DNA of 64,000 nucleotides, taken from positions 186,001-250,000 of the forward strand of contig NC_135059.1 in NCBI RefSeq assembly GCF_051014685.1. Direction: 5' to 3'. Below are positions 1 to 11,590 of this stretch, in pieces. The translations under genes and the position numbers were made by a program. The notes below the pieces were generated by a model that was given only the letters and a program-made list of their open reading frames with translations, had not been told where the DNA came from and did no database searches. This DNA comes from Ptiloglossa arizonensis. Taxonomy: Eukaryota; Arthropoda; Insecta; Hymenoptera; Colletidae. The stretch's first letter is position 1. Each line of letters opens with the position of its first letter.

Positions 1-175
1 CTCGCGAACAGATTGACCAATCCGCAAAATTTCTGTTGCGTCTGAAAGTAGAAACTCGCCCGATTACAACGGTGTGCGTACTTTTCCCCTAGGCCGTTCT
101 AGTTATTCGTTTGGAGCATCAGAACTGCGAAAATTTTGAGTTTCTCAAGCGTTTCTTACCTCCAAACTGCCATAT

Positions 176-349
176 CTCGCGAACGGATTGACCAATCTGC
201 AAAATTTCTGTTGCGTCTGAAAGTAGAAACTCGCCCGATTACAAAGGTATGCGTAGTTTTCTCGTAGGCCGTCCTAGTTATTCGTTCGAGCATCAGAACT
301 GCGAAAATTTTGAGTTTCTCAAGCGTTTCTTACCTCCAAACTGCCATAT
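176..349 (+). repeat. 174-bp monomer variant (type example)
   Basis: This unit lacks one T (TTCGTTCGAG in place of TTCGTTTCGAG) and carries the linked changes ACAAAGG, TAGTTTTCTCGTAGG and GTCCTAGTT. A sister form with TTCTCCTAGG starts at 1935. The variant is often followed directly by a 180-bp unit, making a recurring pair of 354 bp, for example 176-529, 1935-2288 and 5447-5801. T2 has units with TTCTCCTAGG and GTCCTAGTT but without the T deletion (about 20,260 and 60,055). Confidence 0.85.
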
Positions 350-529
350 CTCGCGAACGGATTGACCAATCCGCAAAATTTCTGTTGCATGTGAAAGTAA
401 AAACTCGCCCGATTACTATATAACGGTATTCGTACTTTTACCCTAGGCCGTTCTTGTTATTCGTTTCGAGCATCAGAACTGCGAAAATTTTGAGTTTCTC
501 AAGCGTTTCTTACATCCAAACTGCCATAT
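350..529 (+). repeat. 180-bp TATATAA-containing monomer variant (type example)
   Basis: The usual GATTACAACGG is replaced by GATTACTATATAACGG, a 5-bp gain that makes the unit 180 bp. It comes with a linked set of changes: TGTGAAAGTAAAAACT, TATTCGTACTTTTA, GTTCTTGTT and CTTACATCC. In T1 copy A and the mixed zone the TATATAA insert recurs near 416, 1820, 2173, 2878, 4807, 5687, 7441, 8496, 10246, 11831, 12184, 12888, 13595 and 14471. Copy B has the counterparts of the first thirteen, one of them mutated (position 31123, giving TATAAAA). I found none in T2 blocks. The insert resembles a TATA box, but no transcription evidence exists here. Confidence 0.9.
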
Positions 530-704
530 CTCGCGAACGGATTGACCAATCCGCAAAATTTCTGTTGCATCTGAAAGTAGCAACTCGCCCGATTACAACG
601 GTATGCGTACTTTTCCCATAGGCCGTTCTAGTTATTCGTTTCGAGCATCAGAACTGCGAGAATTTTGAGTTCCTCAAGCGTTTCTCACCTCCAAACTGCC
701 ATAT

Positions 705-1054
705 CTCGCGAACAGATTGACCAATCCGCAAAATTTCTGTTGCGTCTGAAAGTAGAAACTCGCCGGATTAGATCGGTATGCGTACCTTTCCCCTAGGCCG
801 TTCTAGTTATACGTTTCGAGAATCAGAACTGCGAAAATTGTGAGTTTCTCAAGCGATTCTTACTTCCAAACTGCCATATCTCGCGAACGGAATGACCAAT
901 CCGCAAAATTTCTGTTGCATCTGAAAGTAGCAACTCGCCGGATTAGATCGGTATGCGTACCTTTCCCCTAGGCCGTTCTAGTTATTCGTTTCGAGAATCA
1001 GAACTGCGAAAATTGTGAGTTTCTCAAGCGATTCTTACTTCCAAACTGCCATAT
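705..1054 (+). repeat. GATCGG monomer pair (type example)
   Basis: Two adjacent 175-bp units carry GGATTAGATCGG instead of CGATTACAACGG, with GAGAATCAG, GAAAATTGTGAG and GCGATTCTTACTTCC. The second has CGGAATGACC, which breaks the left arm of the conserved dyad. The pair recurs near 5,976-6,325 and 10,380-10,730 and in copy B. The first units at 705 and near 5,976 also share a TACGTTTCG change that is absent near 10,380, which links those two copies more closely. Confidence 0.85.
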
Positions 1055-1579
1055 CTCGCGAACGGAATGACCAATCCGCAAAATTTCTGTTGCATCTGAA
1101 AGTAGCAACTCGCCCGATTACAACGGTATGCGTACTTTTCCCATAGGCCGTTCTAGTTATTCGTTTCGAGCATCAGAACTGCGAGAATTTTGAGTTCCTC
1201 AAGCGTTTCTCACCTCCAAACTGCCATATCTCGCGAACAGATTGACCAATCCGCAAAATTTCTGTTGCGTCTGAAAGTAGAAACTCGCCCGATTACAACG
1301 GTGTGCGTACTTTTCCCCTAGGCCGTTCTAGTTATTCGTTTCGAGCATCAGAACTGCGAAAATTTTGAGTTTCTCAAGCGTTTCTTACCTCCAAACTGCC
1401 ATATCTCGCGAACGGATTGACCAATCCGCAAAATTTCTGTTGCATCTGAAAGAAGCAACTCGCCCGATTACAACGGTATGCGTACTTTTCCCCTAGGCCG
1501 TTCTAGTTGTTCGTTTCGAGCATCAGAACTGCGAAATTTTTGAGTTTCTCTAGCGTTTCTTACCTTCAAACTGCCATAT

Positions 1580-3170
1580 CTCGCGAACGGATTGACCAAT
1601 CCGCAAAATTTCTGTTGCGTCTGAAAGTAGAAACTCGCCCAATTACAACGGTGTGCGTACTTTTCCCCTAGGCCATTCCAGTTATTCGTTTCGAGCATCA
1701 GAACTGCGAAAATTTTGAGTTTCTCAAGCGTTTCTTACCTCCAAACTGCCATATCTCGCGAACGGATTGACCAATCCGCAAAATTTCTGTTGCATGTGGA
1801 AGTAAAAACTCGCCCGATTACTATATAACGGTATTCGTACTTTTACCCTAGGCCGTTCTTGTTAATCGTTTCGAGCATCAGAACTGCGAAAATTTTGAGT
1901 TTCTCAAGCGTTTCTTACATCCAAACTGCCATATCTCGCGAACGTATTGACCAATCAGCAAAGTTTCTGTTGCATCTGAAAGTAGAAACTCGCCCGATTA
2001 CAACGGTATGCGTAGTTTTCTCCTAGGCCGTCCTAGTTATTCGTTCGAGCATCAGAACTGCGAAAATTTTGAGTTTCTCAAGCGTTTCTTACCTCCAAAC
2101 TGCCATATCTCGCGAACGGATTGACCAATCCGCAAAATTTCTGTTGCATGTGAAAGTAAAAACTCGCCCGATTACTATATAACGGTATTCGTACTTTTAC
2201 CCTAGGCCGTTCTTGTTATTCGTTTCGAGCATCAGAACTGCGAAAATTTTGAGTTTCTCAAGCGTTTCTTACATCCAAACTGCCATATCTCGCGAACCGA
2301 TTGACCAATCCGCAAAATTTCTGTTGCATCTGAAAGAAGAAACTCGCCCGATTACAACGGTATGCGTACTTTTCCCCTAGGCCGTTCCAGTTATTCGTTT
2401 CGAGCATCAGAACTGCGAAAATTTTGAGTTTCTCAAGCGTTTCTTACCTCCAAACTGCCATATCTCGGGAAAGGATTGAACAATCCGCAAAATTTCTGTT
2501 GCATCTGAAAGTCGAAACTTGCCCGATTACAACGGTATGCGTACTTTTCCCCCAGGCCGTTCTAGTTATTCGTTTCGAGCATCAGAACTGCGAGAATTTT
2601 GAGTTCCTCAAGCGTTTCTCACCTCCAAACTGCCATATCTCGCGAACAGATTGACCAATCCGCAAAATTTCTGTTGCGTCTGAAAGTAGAAACTCGCCCG
2701 ATTACAAAGGTATGCGTAGTTTTCTCGTAGGCCGTCCTAGTTATTCGTTCCAGCATCAGAACTGCGAAAATTTTGAGTTTCTCAAGCGTTTCTTACATCC
2801 AAACTGCCATATCTCGCGAACGGATTGACCAATCCGCAAAATTTCTGTTGCATGTGAAAGTAAAAACTCGCCCGATTACTATATAACGGTATTCGTACTT
2901 TTACCCTAGGCCGTTCTTGTTATTCGTTTCGAGCATCAGAACTGCGAAAATTTTGAGTTTCTCAAGCGTTTCTTACATCCAAACTGCCATATCTCGCGAA
3001 CGGATTGACCAATCCGCCAAATTTCTGTTGCATCTGAAAGTAGCAACTCGCCCGATTACAACGGTATGCGTACTTTTCCCATAGGCCGTTCTAGTTATTC
3101 GTTTCGAGCATCAGAACTGCGAGAATTTTGAGTTCCTCAAGCGTTTCTCACCTCCAAACTGCCATATCTC
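1580..3170 (+). repeat. Nested duplication, first member (offset 10,011 bp)
   Basis: This run of about nine monomers starts with the CCCAATTAC/GGCCATTCC unit and includes the private unit at 1935 (GTATTGACCAATCAGC, AAAGTTTC), the GGGAAAGG unit at 2464 and the AATCCGCCAAAT unit near 3,013. The same order and private changes occur at 11,591-13,181, offset 10,011 (about 57 monomers). The right limit is where GAAAGAAGC here faces GAAAGTAGA with GATCGG there. Confidence 0.85.
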
Positions 3171-4117
3171 GCGAACGGATTGACCAATCCGCAAAATTTC
3201 TGTTGCGTCTGAAAGAAGCAACTCGCCCGATTACAACGGTATGCGTACTTTTCCCCTAGGCCGTTCTAGTTGTTCGTTTCGAGCATCAGAACTGCGAAAT
3301 TTTTGAGTTTCTCTAGCGTTTCTTACCTTCAAACTGCCATATCTCGCGAACGGATTGACCAATCCGCAAAATTTCTGTTGCGTCTGAAAGTAGAAACTCG
3401 CCCGATTACAACGGTGTGCGTACTTTTCCCCTAGGCCGTTCTAGTTATTCGTTTGGAGCATCAGAACTGCGAAAATTTTGAGTTTCTCAAGCGTTTCTTA
3501 CCTCCAAACTGCCATATCTCGCGAACGGATTGACCAATCTGCAAAATTTCTGTTGCATCTGAAAGTAGAAACTCGCCCGATTACAACGGTATGCGTACTT
3601 TTCCCATAGGCCGTTCTAGTTATTCGTTTCGAGCATCAGAACTGCGAGAATTTTGAGTTCCTCAAGCGTTTCTCACCTCCAAACTGCCATATCTCGCGAA
3701 CCGATTGGCCAATCCGCAAAATTTCTGTTGCATCTGAAAGAAGAAACTCGCCCGATTACAACGGTATGCGTACTTTTCCCCTAGGCCGTGCCAGTTATTC
3801 GTTTCGAGCATCAGAACTGCGAAAATTTTGAGTTTCTCAAGCGTTTCTTACCTCCAAACTGCCATATCTCGGGAAAGGATTGAACAATCCGCAAAATTTC
3901 TGTTGCATCTGAAAGTCGAAACTTGCCCGATTACAACGGTATGCGTACTTTTCCCCTAGGCAGTTCTAGTTATTCGTTTCGAGCATCAGAACTGCGAGAA
4001 TTTTGAGTTCCTCAAGCGTTTCTCACCTCCAAACTGCCATATCTCGCGAACAGATTGACCAATCCGCAAAATTTCTGTTGCGTCTGAAAGTAGAAACTCG
4101 CCCGATTACAACGGTGT

Positions 4118-5888
4118 GCGTACTTTTCCCCTAGGCCGTTCTAGTTATTCGTTTGGAGCACCAGAACTGCGAAAATTTTGAGTTTCTCAAGCGTTTCTTA
4201 CCTCCAAACTGCCATATCTCGCGAACGGATTGACCAATCTGCAAAATTTCTGTTGCATCTGAAAGTAGAAACTCGCCCGATTACAACGGTATGCGTACTT
4301 TTCCCATAGGCCGTTCTAGTTATTCGTTTCGAGCATCAGAACTGCGAGAATTTTGAGTTTCTCAAGCGTTTCTTACCTCCAAACTGACATATCTCGCGAA
4401 CCGATTGACCAATCCGCAAAATTTCTTTTGCATCTGAAAGAAGAAACTCGCCCGATTACAACGGTTTGCGTACTTTTCCCCTAGGCCGTTCCAGTTATTC
4501 GTTTCGAGCATCAGAACTGCGAAAATTTTGAGTTTCTCAAGCGTTTCTTACCTCCAAACTGCCATATCTCGCGAACGGATTGACCAATCTGCAAAATTTC
4601 TGTTGCGTCTGAAAGTAGAAACTCGCCCGATTACAAAGGTATGCGTAGTTTTCTCGTAGGCCGTCCTAGTTATTCGTTCGAGCATCAGAACTGCGAAAAT
4701 TTTGAGTTTCTCAAGCGTTTCTTACCTCCAAACTGCCATATCTCGCGAACGGATTGACCAATCCGCAAAATTTCTGTTGCATGTGAAAGTAAAAACTCGC
4801 CCGATTACTATATAACGGTATTCGTACTTTTACCCTAGGCCGTTCTTGTTATTCGTTTCGAGCATCAGAACTGCGAAAATTTTGAGTTTCTCAAGCGTTT
4901 CTTACATCCAAACTGCCATATCTCGCGAACGGATTGACCAATCCGCAAAATTTCTGTTGCATCTGAAAGTAGCAACTCGCCCGATTACAACGGTATGCGT
5001 ACTTTTCCCCTAGGCCGTTCTAGTTATTCGTTTGGAGCACCAGAACTGCGAAAATTTTGAGTTTCTCAAGCGTTTCTTACCTCCAAACTGCCATATCTCG
5101 CGAACGGATTGACCAATCTGCAAAATTTCTGTTGCATCTGAAAGTAGAAACTCGCCCGATTACAACGGTATGCGTACTTTTCCCATAGGCCGTTCTAGTT
5201 ATTCGTTTCGAGCATCAGAACTGCGAGAATTTTGAGTTTCTCAAGCGTTTCTTACCTCCAAACTGACATATCTCGCGAACCGATTGACCAATCCGCAAAA
5301 TTTCTTTTGCATCTGAAAGAAGAAACTCGCCCGATTACAACGGTTTGCGTACTTTTCCCCTAGGCCGTTCCAGTTATTCGTTTCGAGCATCAGAACTGCG
5401 AAAATTTTGAGTTTCTCAAGCGTTTCTTACCTCCAAACTGCCATATCTCGCGAACGGATTGACCAATCTGCAAAATTTCTGTTGCGTCTGAAAGTAGAAA
5501 CTCGCCCGATTACAAAGGTATGCGTAGTTTTCTCGTAGGCCGTCCTAGTTATTCGTTCGAGCATCAGAACTGCGAAAATTTTGAGTTTCTCAAGCGTTTC
5601 TTACCTCCAAACTGCCATATCTCGCGAACGGATTGACCAATCCGCAAAATTTCTGTTGCATGTGAAAGTAAAAACTCGCCCGATTACTATATAACGGTAT
5701 TCGTACTTTTACCCTAGGCCGTTCTTGTTATTCGTTTCGAGCATCAGAACTGCGAAAATTTTGAGTTTCTCAAGCGTTTCTTACATCCAAACTGCCATAT
5801 CTCGCGAACGGATTGACCAATCCGCAAAATTTCTGTTGCATCTGAAAGTAGCAACTCGCCCGATTACAACGGTATGCGTACTTTTCCC
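4118..5888 (+). repeat. 5-monomer higher-order repeat, 879 bp x2
   Basis: Two tandem copies, about 4,118-4,996 and 4,997-5,888. The rare GGAGCACCAG is at 4,161 and 5,040 (start of CCAG), 879 bp apart. Unit order is GGAGCACC, CCCATAGG, TTCTTTTGC with GGTTTGCG, 174-bp, 180-bp; 879 equals three 175-bp units plus one of 174 and one of 180. The array copy at 30,428-32,198 keeps both members. The GGAGCACC unit occurs once more near 6,969. Confidence 0.87.
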
Positions 5889-6467
5889 ATAGGCCGTTCT
5901 AGTTATTCGTTTCGAGCATCAGAACTGCGAGAATTTTGAGTTCCTCAAGCGTTTCTCACCTCCAAACTGCCATATCTCGCGAACAGATTGACCAATCCGC
6001 AAAATTTCTGTTGCGTCTGAAAGTAGAAACTCGCCGGATTAGATCGGTATGCGTACCTTTCCCCTAGGCCGTTCTAGTTATACGTTTCGAGAATCAGAAC
6101 TGCGAAAATTGTGAGTTTCTCAAGCGATTCTTACTTCCAAACTGCCATATCTCGCGAACGGAATGACCAATCCGCAAAATTTCTGTTGCATCTGAAAGTA
6201 GCAACTCGCCGGATTAGATCGGTATGCGTACCTTTCCCCTAGGCCGTTCTAGTTATTCGTTTCGAGAATCAGAACTGCGAAAATTGTGAGTTTCTCAAGC
6301 GATTCTTACTTCCAAACTGCCATATCTCGCGAACGGAATGACCAATCCGCAAAATTTCTGTTGCATCTGAAAGTAGCAACTCGCCCGATTACAACGGTAT
6401 GCGTACTTTTCCCATAGGCCGTTCTAGTTATTCGTTTCGAGCATCAGAACTGCGAGAATTTTGAGTT
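5447..6467 (+). repeat. Nested duplication, second member (offset 5,271 bp)
   Basis: Matches 176-1,196 unit for unit, including the 174-bp, 180-bp and GATCGG units and the shared TACGTTTCG change. The preceding unit at 5,272 is of a different type from that at position 1, so the duplication begins at or near 5,447. The segment overlaps the second member of the 879-bp tandem repeat, which shows that the amplifications are layered. Confidence 0.83.
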
Positions 6468-6500
6468 TCTCAAGCGTTTCTTACCTCCAAACTGCCATAT

Positions 6501-9390
6501 CTCGCGAACCGATTGGCCAATCCGCAAAATTTCTGTTGCATCTGAAAGAAGAAACTCGCCCGATTACAACGGTATGCGTACTTTTCCCCTAGGCCGTGCC
6601 AGTTATTCGTTTCGAGCATCAGAACTGCGAAAATTTTGAGTTTCTCAAGCGTTTCTTACCTCCAAACTGCCATATCTCGGGAAAGGATTGAACAATCCGC
6701 AAAATTTCTGTTGCATCTGAAAGTCGAAACTTGCCCGATTACAACGGTATGCGTACTTTTCCCCTAGGCAGTTCTAGTTATTCGTTTCGAGCATCAGAAC
6801 TGCGAGAATTTTGAGTTCCTCAAGCGTTTCTCACCTCCAAACTGCCATATCTCGCGAACAGATTGACCAATCCGCAAAATTTCTGTTGCGTCTGAAAGTA
6901 GAAACTCGCCCGATTACAACGGTGTGCGTACTTTTCCCCTAGGCCGTTCTAGTTATTCGTTTGGAGCACCAGAACTGCGAAAATTTTGAGTTTCTCAAGC
7001 GTTTCTTACCTCCAAACTGCCATATCTCGCGAACGGATTGACCAATCTGCAAAATTTCTGTTGCATCTGAAAGTAGAAACTCGCCCGATTACAACGGTAT
7101 GCGTACTTTTCCCATAGGCCGTTCTAGTTATTCGTTTCGAGCATCAGAACTGCGAGAATTTTGAGTTTCTCAAGCGTTTCTTACCTCCAAACTGACATAT
7201 CTCGCGAACCGATTGACCAATCCGCAAAATTTCTTTTGCATCTGAAAGAAGAAACTCGCCCGATTACAACGGTTTGCGTACTTTTCCCCTAGGCCGTTCC
7301 AGTTATTCGTTTCGAGCATCAGAACTGCGAAAATTTTGAGTTTCTCAAGCGTTTCTTACCTCCAAACTGCCATATCTCGCGAACGGATTGACCAATCCGC
7401 AAAATTTCTGTTGCATGTGAAAGTAAAAACTCGCCCGATTACTATATAACGGTATTCGTACTTTTACCCTAGGCCGTTCTTGTTATTCGTTTCGAGCATC
7501 AGAACTGCGAAAATTTTGAGTTTCTCAAGCGTTTCTTACATCCAAACTGCCATATCTCGCGAACCGATTGACCAATCCGCAAAATTTCTGTTGCATCTGA
7601 AAGAAGAAACTCGCCCGATTACAACGGTATGCGTACTTTTCCCCTAGGCCGTTCCAGTTATTCGTTTCGAGCATCAGAACTGCGAAAATTTTGAGTTTCT
7701 CAAGCGTTTCTTACCTCCAAACTGCCATATCTCGGGAAAGGATTGAACAATCCGCAAAATTTCTGTTGCATCTGAAAGTCGAAACTTGCCCGATTACAAC
7801 GGTATGCGTACTTTTCCCCTAGGCAGTTCTAGTTATTCGTTTCGAGCATCAGAACTGCGAGAATTTTGAGTTCCTCAAGCGTTTCTCACATCCAAACTGC
7901 CATATCTCGCGAACAGATTGACCAATCCGCAAAATTTCTGTTGCGTCTGAAAGTAGAAACTCGCCCGATTACAACGGTGTGCGTACTTTTCCCCTAGGCC
8001 GTTCTAGTTATTCGTTTGGAGCATCAGAACTGCGAAAATTTTGAGTTTCTCAAGCGTTTCTTACCTCCAAACTGCCATATCTCGCGAACGGATTGACCAA
8101 TCTGCAAAATTTCTGTTGCATCTGAAAGTAGAAACTCGCCCGATTACAACGGTATGCGTACTTTTCCCATAGGCCGTTCTAGTTATTCGTTTCGAGCATC
8201 AGAACTGCGAGAATTTTGAGTTTCTCAAGCGTTTCTTACCTCCAAACTGCCATATCTCGCGAACCGATTGACCAATCCGCAAAATTTCTTTTGCATCTGA
8301 AAGAAGAAACTCGCCCGATTACAACGGTTTGCGTACTTTTCCCCTAGGCCGTTCCAGTTATTCGTTTCGAGCATCAGAACTGCGAAAATTTTGAGTTTCT
8401 CAAGCGTTTCTTACCTCCAAACTGCCATATCTCGCGAACGGATTGACCAATCCGCAAAATTTCTGTTGCATGTGAAAGTAAAAACTCGCCCGATTACTAT
8501 ATAACGGTATTCGTACTTTTACCCTAGGCCGTTCTTGTTATTCGTTTCGAGCATCAGAACTGCGAAAATTTTGAGTTTCTCAAGCGTTTCTTACATCCAA
8601 ACTGCCATATCTCGCGAACCGATTGACCAATCCGCAAAATTTCTGTTGCATCTGAAAGAAGAAACTCGCCCGATTACAACGGTATGCGTACTTTTCCCCT
8701 AGGCCGTTCCAGTTATTCGTTTCGAGCATCAGAACTGCGAAAATTTTGAGTTTCTCAAGCGTTTCTTACCTCCAAACTGCCATATCTCGGGAAAGGATTG
8801 AACAATCCGCAAAATTTCTGTTGCATCTGAAAGTCGAAACTTGCCCGATTACAACGGTATGCGCACTTTTCCCCTAGGCAGTTCTAGTTATTCGTTTCGA
8901 GCATCAGAACTGCGAGAATTTTGAGTTCCTCAAGCGTTTCTCACCTCCAAACTGCCATATCTCGCGAACAGATTGACCAATCCGCAAAATTTCTGTTGCG
9001 TCTGAAAGTAGAAACTCGCCCGATTACAACGGTGTGCGTACTTTTCCCCTAGGCCGTTCTAGTTATTCGTTTGGAGCATCAGAACTGCGAAAATTTTGAG
9101 TTTCTCAAGCGTTTCTTACCTCCAAACTGCCATATCTCGCGAACGGATTGACCAATCTGCAAAATTTCTGTTGCATCTGAAAGTACAAACTCGCCCGATT
9201 ACAACGGTATGCGTACTTTTCCCATAGGCCGTTCTAGTTATTCGTTTCGAGCATCAGAACTGCGAGAATTTTGAGTTTCTCAAGCGTTTCTTACCTCCAA
9301 ACTGCCATATCTCGCGAACCGATTGACCAATCCGCAAAATTTCTTTTGCATCTGAAAGAAGAAACTCGCCCGATTACAACGGTTTGCGTA
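6501..9390 (+). repeat. 6-monomer higher-order repeat, 1,055 bp, about 2.7 copies
   Basis: Copies start at 6,501, 7,556 and 8,611. The diagnostic AGGCAGTTCTAG is at 6,766, 7,821 and 8,876, spaced exactly 1,055 bp. Unit order is CCGATTG with TTCCAG, GGGAAAGG with GTCGAAACTTG, CAGATTG with GTGTGCG and TTTGGAGCA, CAATCTGC with CCCATAGG, TTCTTTTGC with GGTTTGCG, then the 180-bp unit. The third copy breaks off near 9,390, where CCCATAGG replaces CCCCTAGG. The first copy differs by GATTGGCC and GGCCGTGCC. The same run is in array copy B at 32,811-35,700. Confidence 0.9.
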
Positions 9391-11590
9391 CTTTTCCCAT
9401 AGGCCGTTCTAGTTATTCGTTTCGAGCATCAGAACTGCGAGAATTTTGAGTTTCTCAAGCGTTTCTTACCTCCAAACTGCCATATCTCGCGAACGGATTG
9501 ACCAATCTGCAAAATTTCTGTTGCATCTGAAAGAAGCAACTCGCCCGATTACAACGGTATGCGTACTTTTCCCCTAGGCCGTTCTAGTTGTTCGTTTCGA
9601 GCATCAGAACTGCGAAATTTTTGAGTTTCTCAAGCGTTTCTTACCTTCAAACTGCCATATCTCGCGAACGGATTGACCAATCCGCAAAATTTCTGTTGCA
9701 TCTGAAAGAAGCAACTGGCCCGATTACAACGGTGTGCGTACTTTTCCCCTAGGCCGTTCTAGTTATTCGTTTCGAGCATCAGAACTGCGAAAATTTTGAG
9801 TTTCTCAAGCGTTTCTTACCTCCAAACTGCCATATCTCGCGAACGGATTGACCAATCTGCAAAATTTCTGTTGCATCTGAAAGTAGAAACTCGCCCGATT
9901 ACAACGGTATGCGTACTTTTCCCCTAGGCCGTTCTAGTTATTCGTTTCGAGCATCAGAAATGCGAAAATTTTGAGTTTCTCAAGCGTTTCTTACCTCCAA
10001 ACTGCCATATCTCGCGAACGGATTGACCAATCCGCAAAATTTCTGTTGCATCTGAAAGTAGAAACTCGCCCGATTAGATCGGTATGCGTACTTTTCCCCT
10101 AGGCCGTTCCAGTTATTCGTTTCGAGCATCAGAACTGCGAAAATTTTGAGTTCCTCAAGCGTTTCTCACCTCCAAACTGCCATATCTCGCGAACAGATTG
10201 ACCAATCCGCAAAATTTCTGTTGCGTCTGAAAGTAAAAACTCGCCCGATTACTATATAACGGTATTCGTACTTTTACCCTAGGCCGTTCTTGTTATTCGT
10301 TTCGAGCATCAGAACTGCGAAAATTTTGAGTTTCTCAAGCGTTTCTTACATCCAAACTGCCATATCTCGCGAACCGATTGACCAATCCGCAAAATTTCTG
10401 TTGCATCTGAAAGTAGAAACTCGCCGGATTAGATCGGTATGCGTACCTTTCCCCTAGGCCGTTCTAGTTATTCGTTTCGAGAATCAGAACTGCGAAAATT
10501 GTGAGTTTCTCAAGCGATTCTTACTTCCAAACTGCCATATCTCGCGAACGGAATGACCAATCCGCAAAATTTCTGTTGCATCTGAAAGTAGCAACTCGCC
10601 GGATTAGATCGGTATGCGTACCTTTCCCCTAGGCCGTTCTAGTTATTCGTTTCGAGAATCAGAACTGCGAAAATTGTGAGTTTCTCAAGCGATTCTTACT
10701 TCCAAACTGCCATATCTCGCGAACGGAATGACCAATCCGCAAAATTTCTGTTGCATCTGAAAGTAGCAACTCGCCCGATTACAACGGTATGCGTACTTTT
10801 CCCATAGGCCGTTCTAGTTATTCGTTTCGAGCATCAGAACTGCGAGAATTTTGAGTTCCTCAAGCGTTTCTCACCTCCAAACTGCCATATCTCGCGAACA
10901 GATTGACCAATCCGCAAAATTTCTGTTGCGTCTGAAAGTAGAAACTCGCCCGATTACAACGGTGTGCGTACTTTTCCCCTAGGCCGTTCTAATTATTCGT
11001 TTCGAGCATCAGAACTGCGAAAATTTTGAGTTTCTCAAGCGTTTCTTACCTCCAAACTGCCATATCTCGCGAACGGATTGACCAATCCGCAAAATTTCTG
11101 TTGCATCTGAAAGAAGCAACTCGCCCGATTACAACGGTATGCGTACTTTTCCCCTAGGCCGTTCTAGTTGTTCGTTTCGAGCATCAGAACTGCGAAATTT
11201 TTGAGTTTCTCTAGCGTTTCTTACCTTCAAACTGCCATATCTCGCGAACGGATTGACCAATCCGCAAAATTTCTGTTGCATCTGAAAGAAGCAACTCGCC
11301 CGATTACAACGGTGTGCGTACTTTTCCCCTAGGCCGTTCTAGTTATTCGTTTCGAGCATCAGAACTGCGAAAATTTTGAGTTTCTCAAGCGTTTCTTACC
11401 TCCAAACTGCCATATCTCGCGAACGGATTGACCAATCCGCAAAATTTCTGTTGCATCTGAAAGAAGCAGCTCGCCCGATTACAACGGTGTGAGTACTTTT
11501 CCCATAGGCCATTCTAGTAATTCGTTTCGAGCATCAGAACTGCGAGAATTTTGAGTTCCTCAAGCGTTTCTCACCTCCAAACTGCCATAT

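Larger units (their letters stand above)
176..1196 (+). repeat. Nested duplication, first member (offset 5,271 bp)
   Basis: The unit order 174-bp, 180-bp, CCCATAGG, GATCGG pair, CCCATAGG recurs at 5,447-6,467 with offset 5,271 (about 30 monomers). The rare TACGTTTCG substitution is present in both. The downstream limit is where the second member changes from GAGTTCC/CTCACC to GAGTTTC/CTTACC at 6468 and 6482. In array copy B those two sites keep the GAGTTCC/CTCACC state, so the match there runs further. Confidence 0.85.

Noticed and set aside
176..349. RNA polymerase III B-box-like GTTCGAG in the 174-bp unit, which could suggest a tRNA-derived SINE
   Set aside because: Only part of the B-box consensus matches, no A box lies upstream at the usual distance, and no tRNA fold or oligo-T end defines an element. 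It is a one-base deletion product in a satellite unit.
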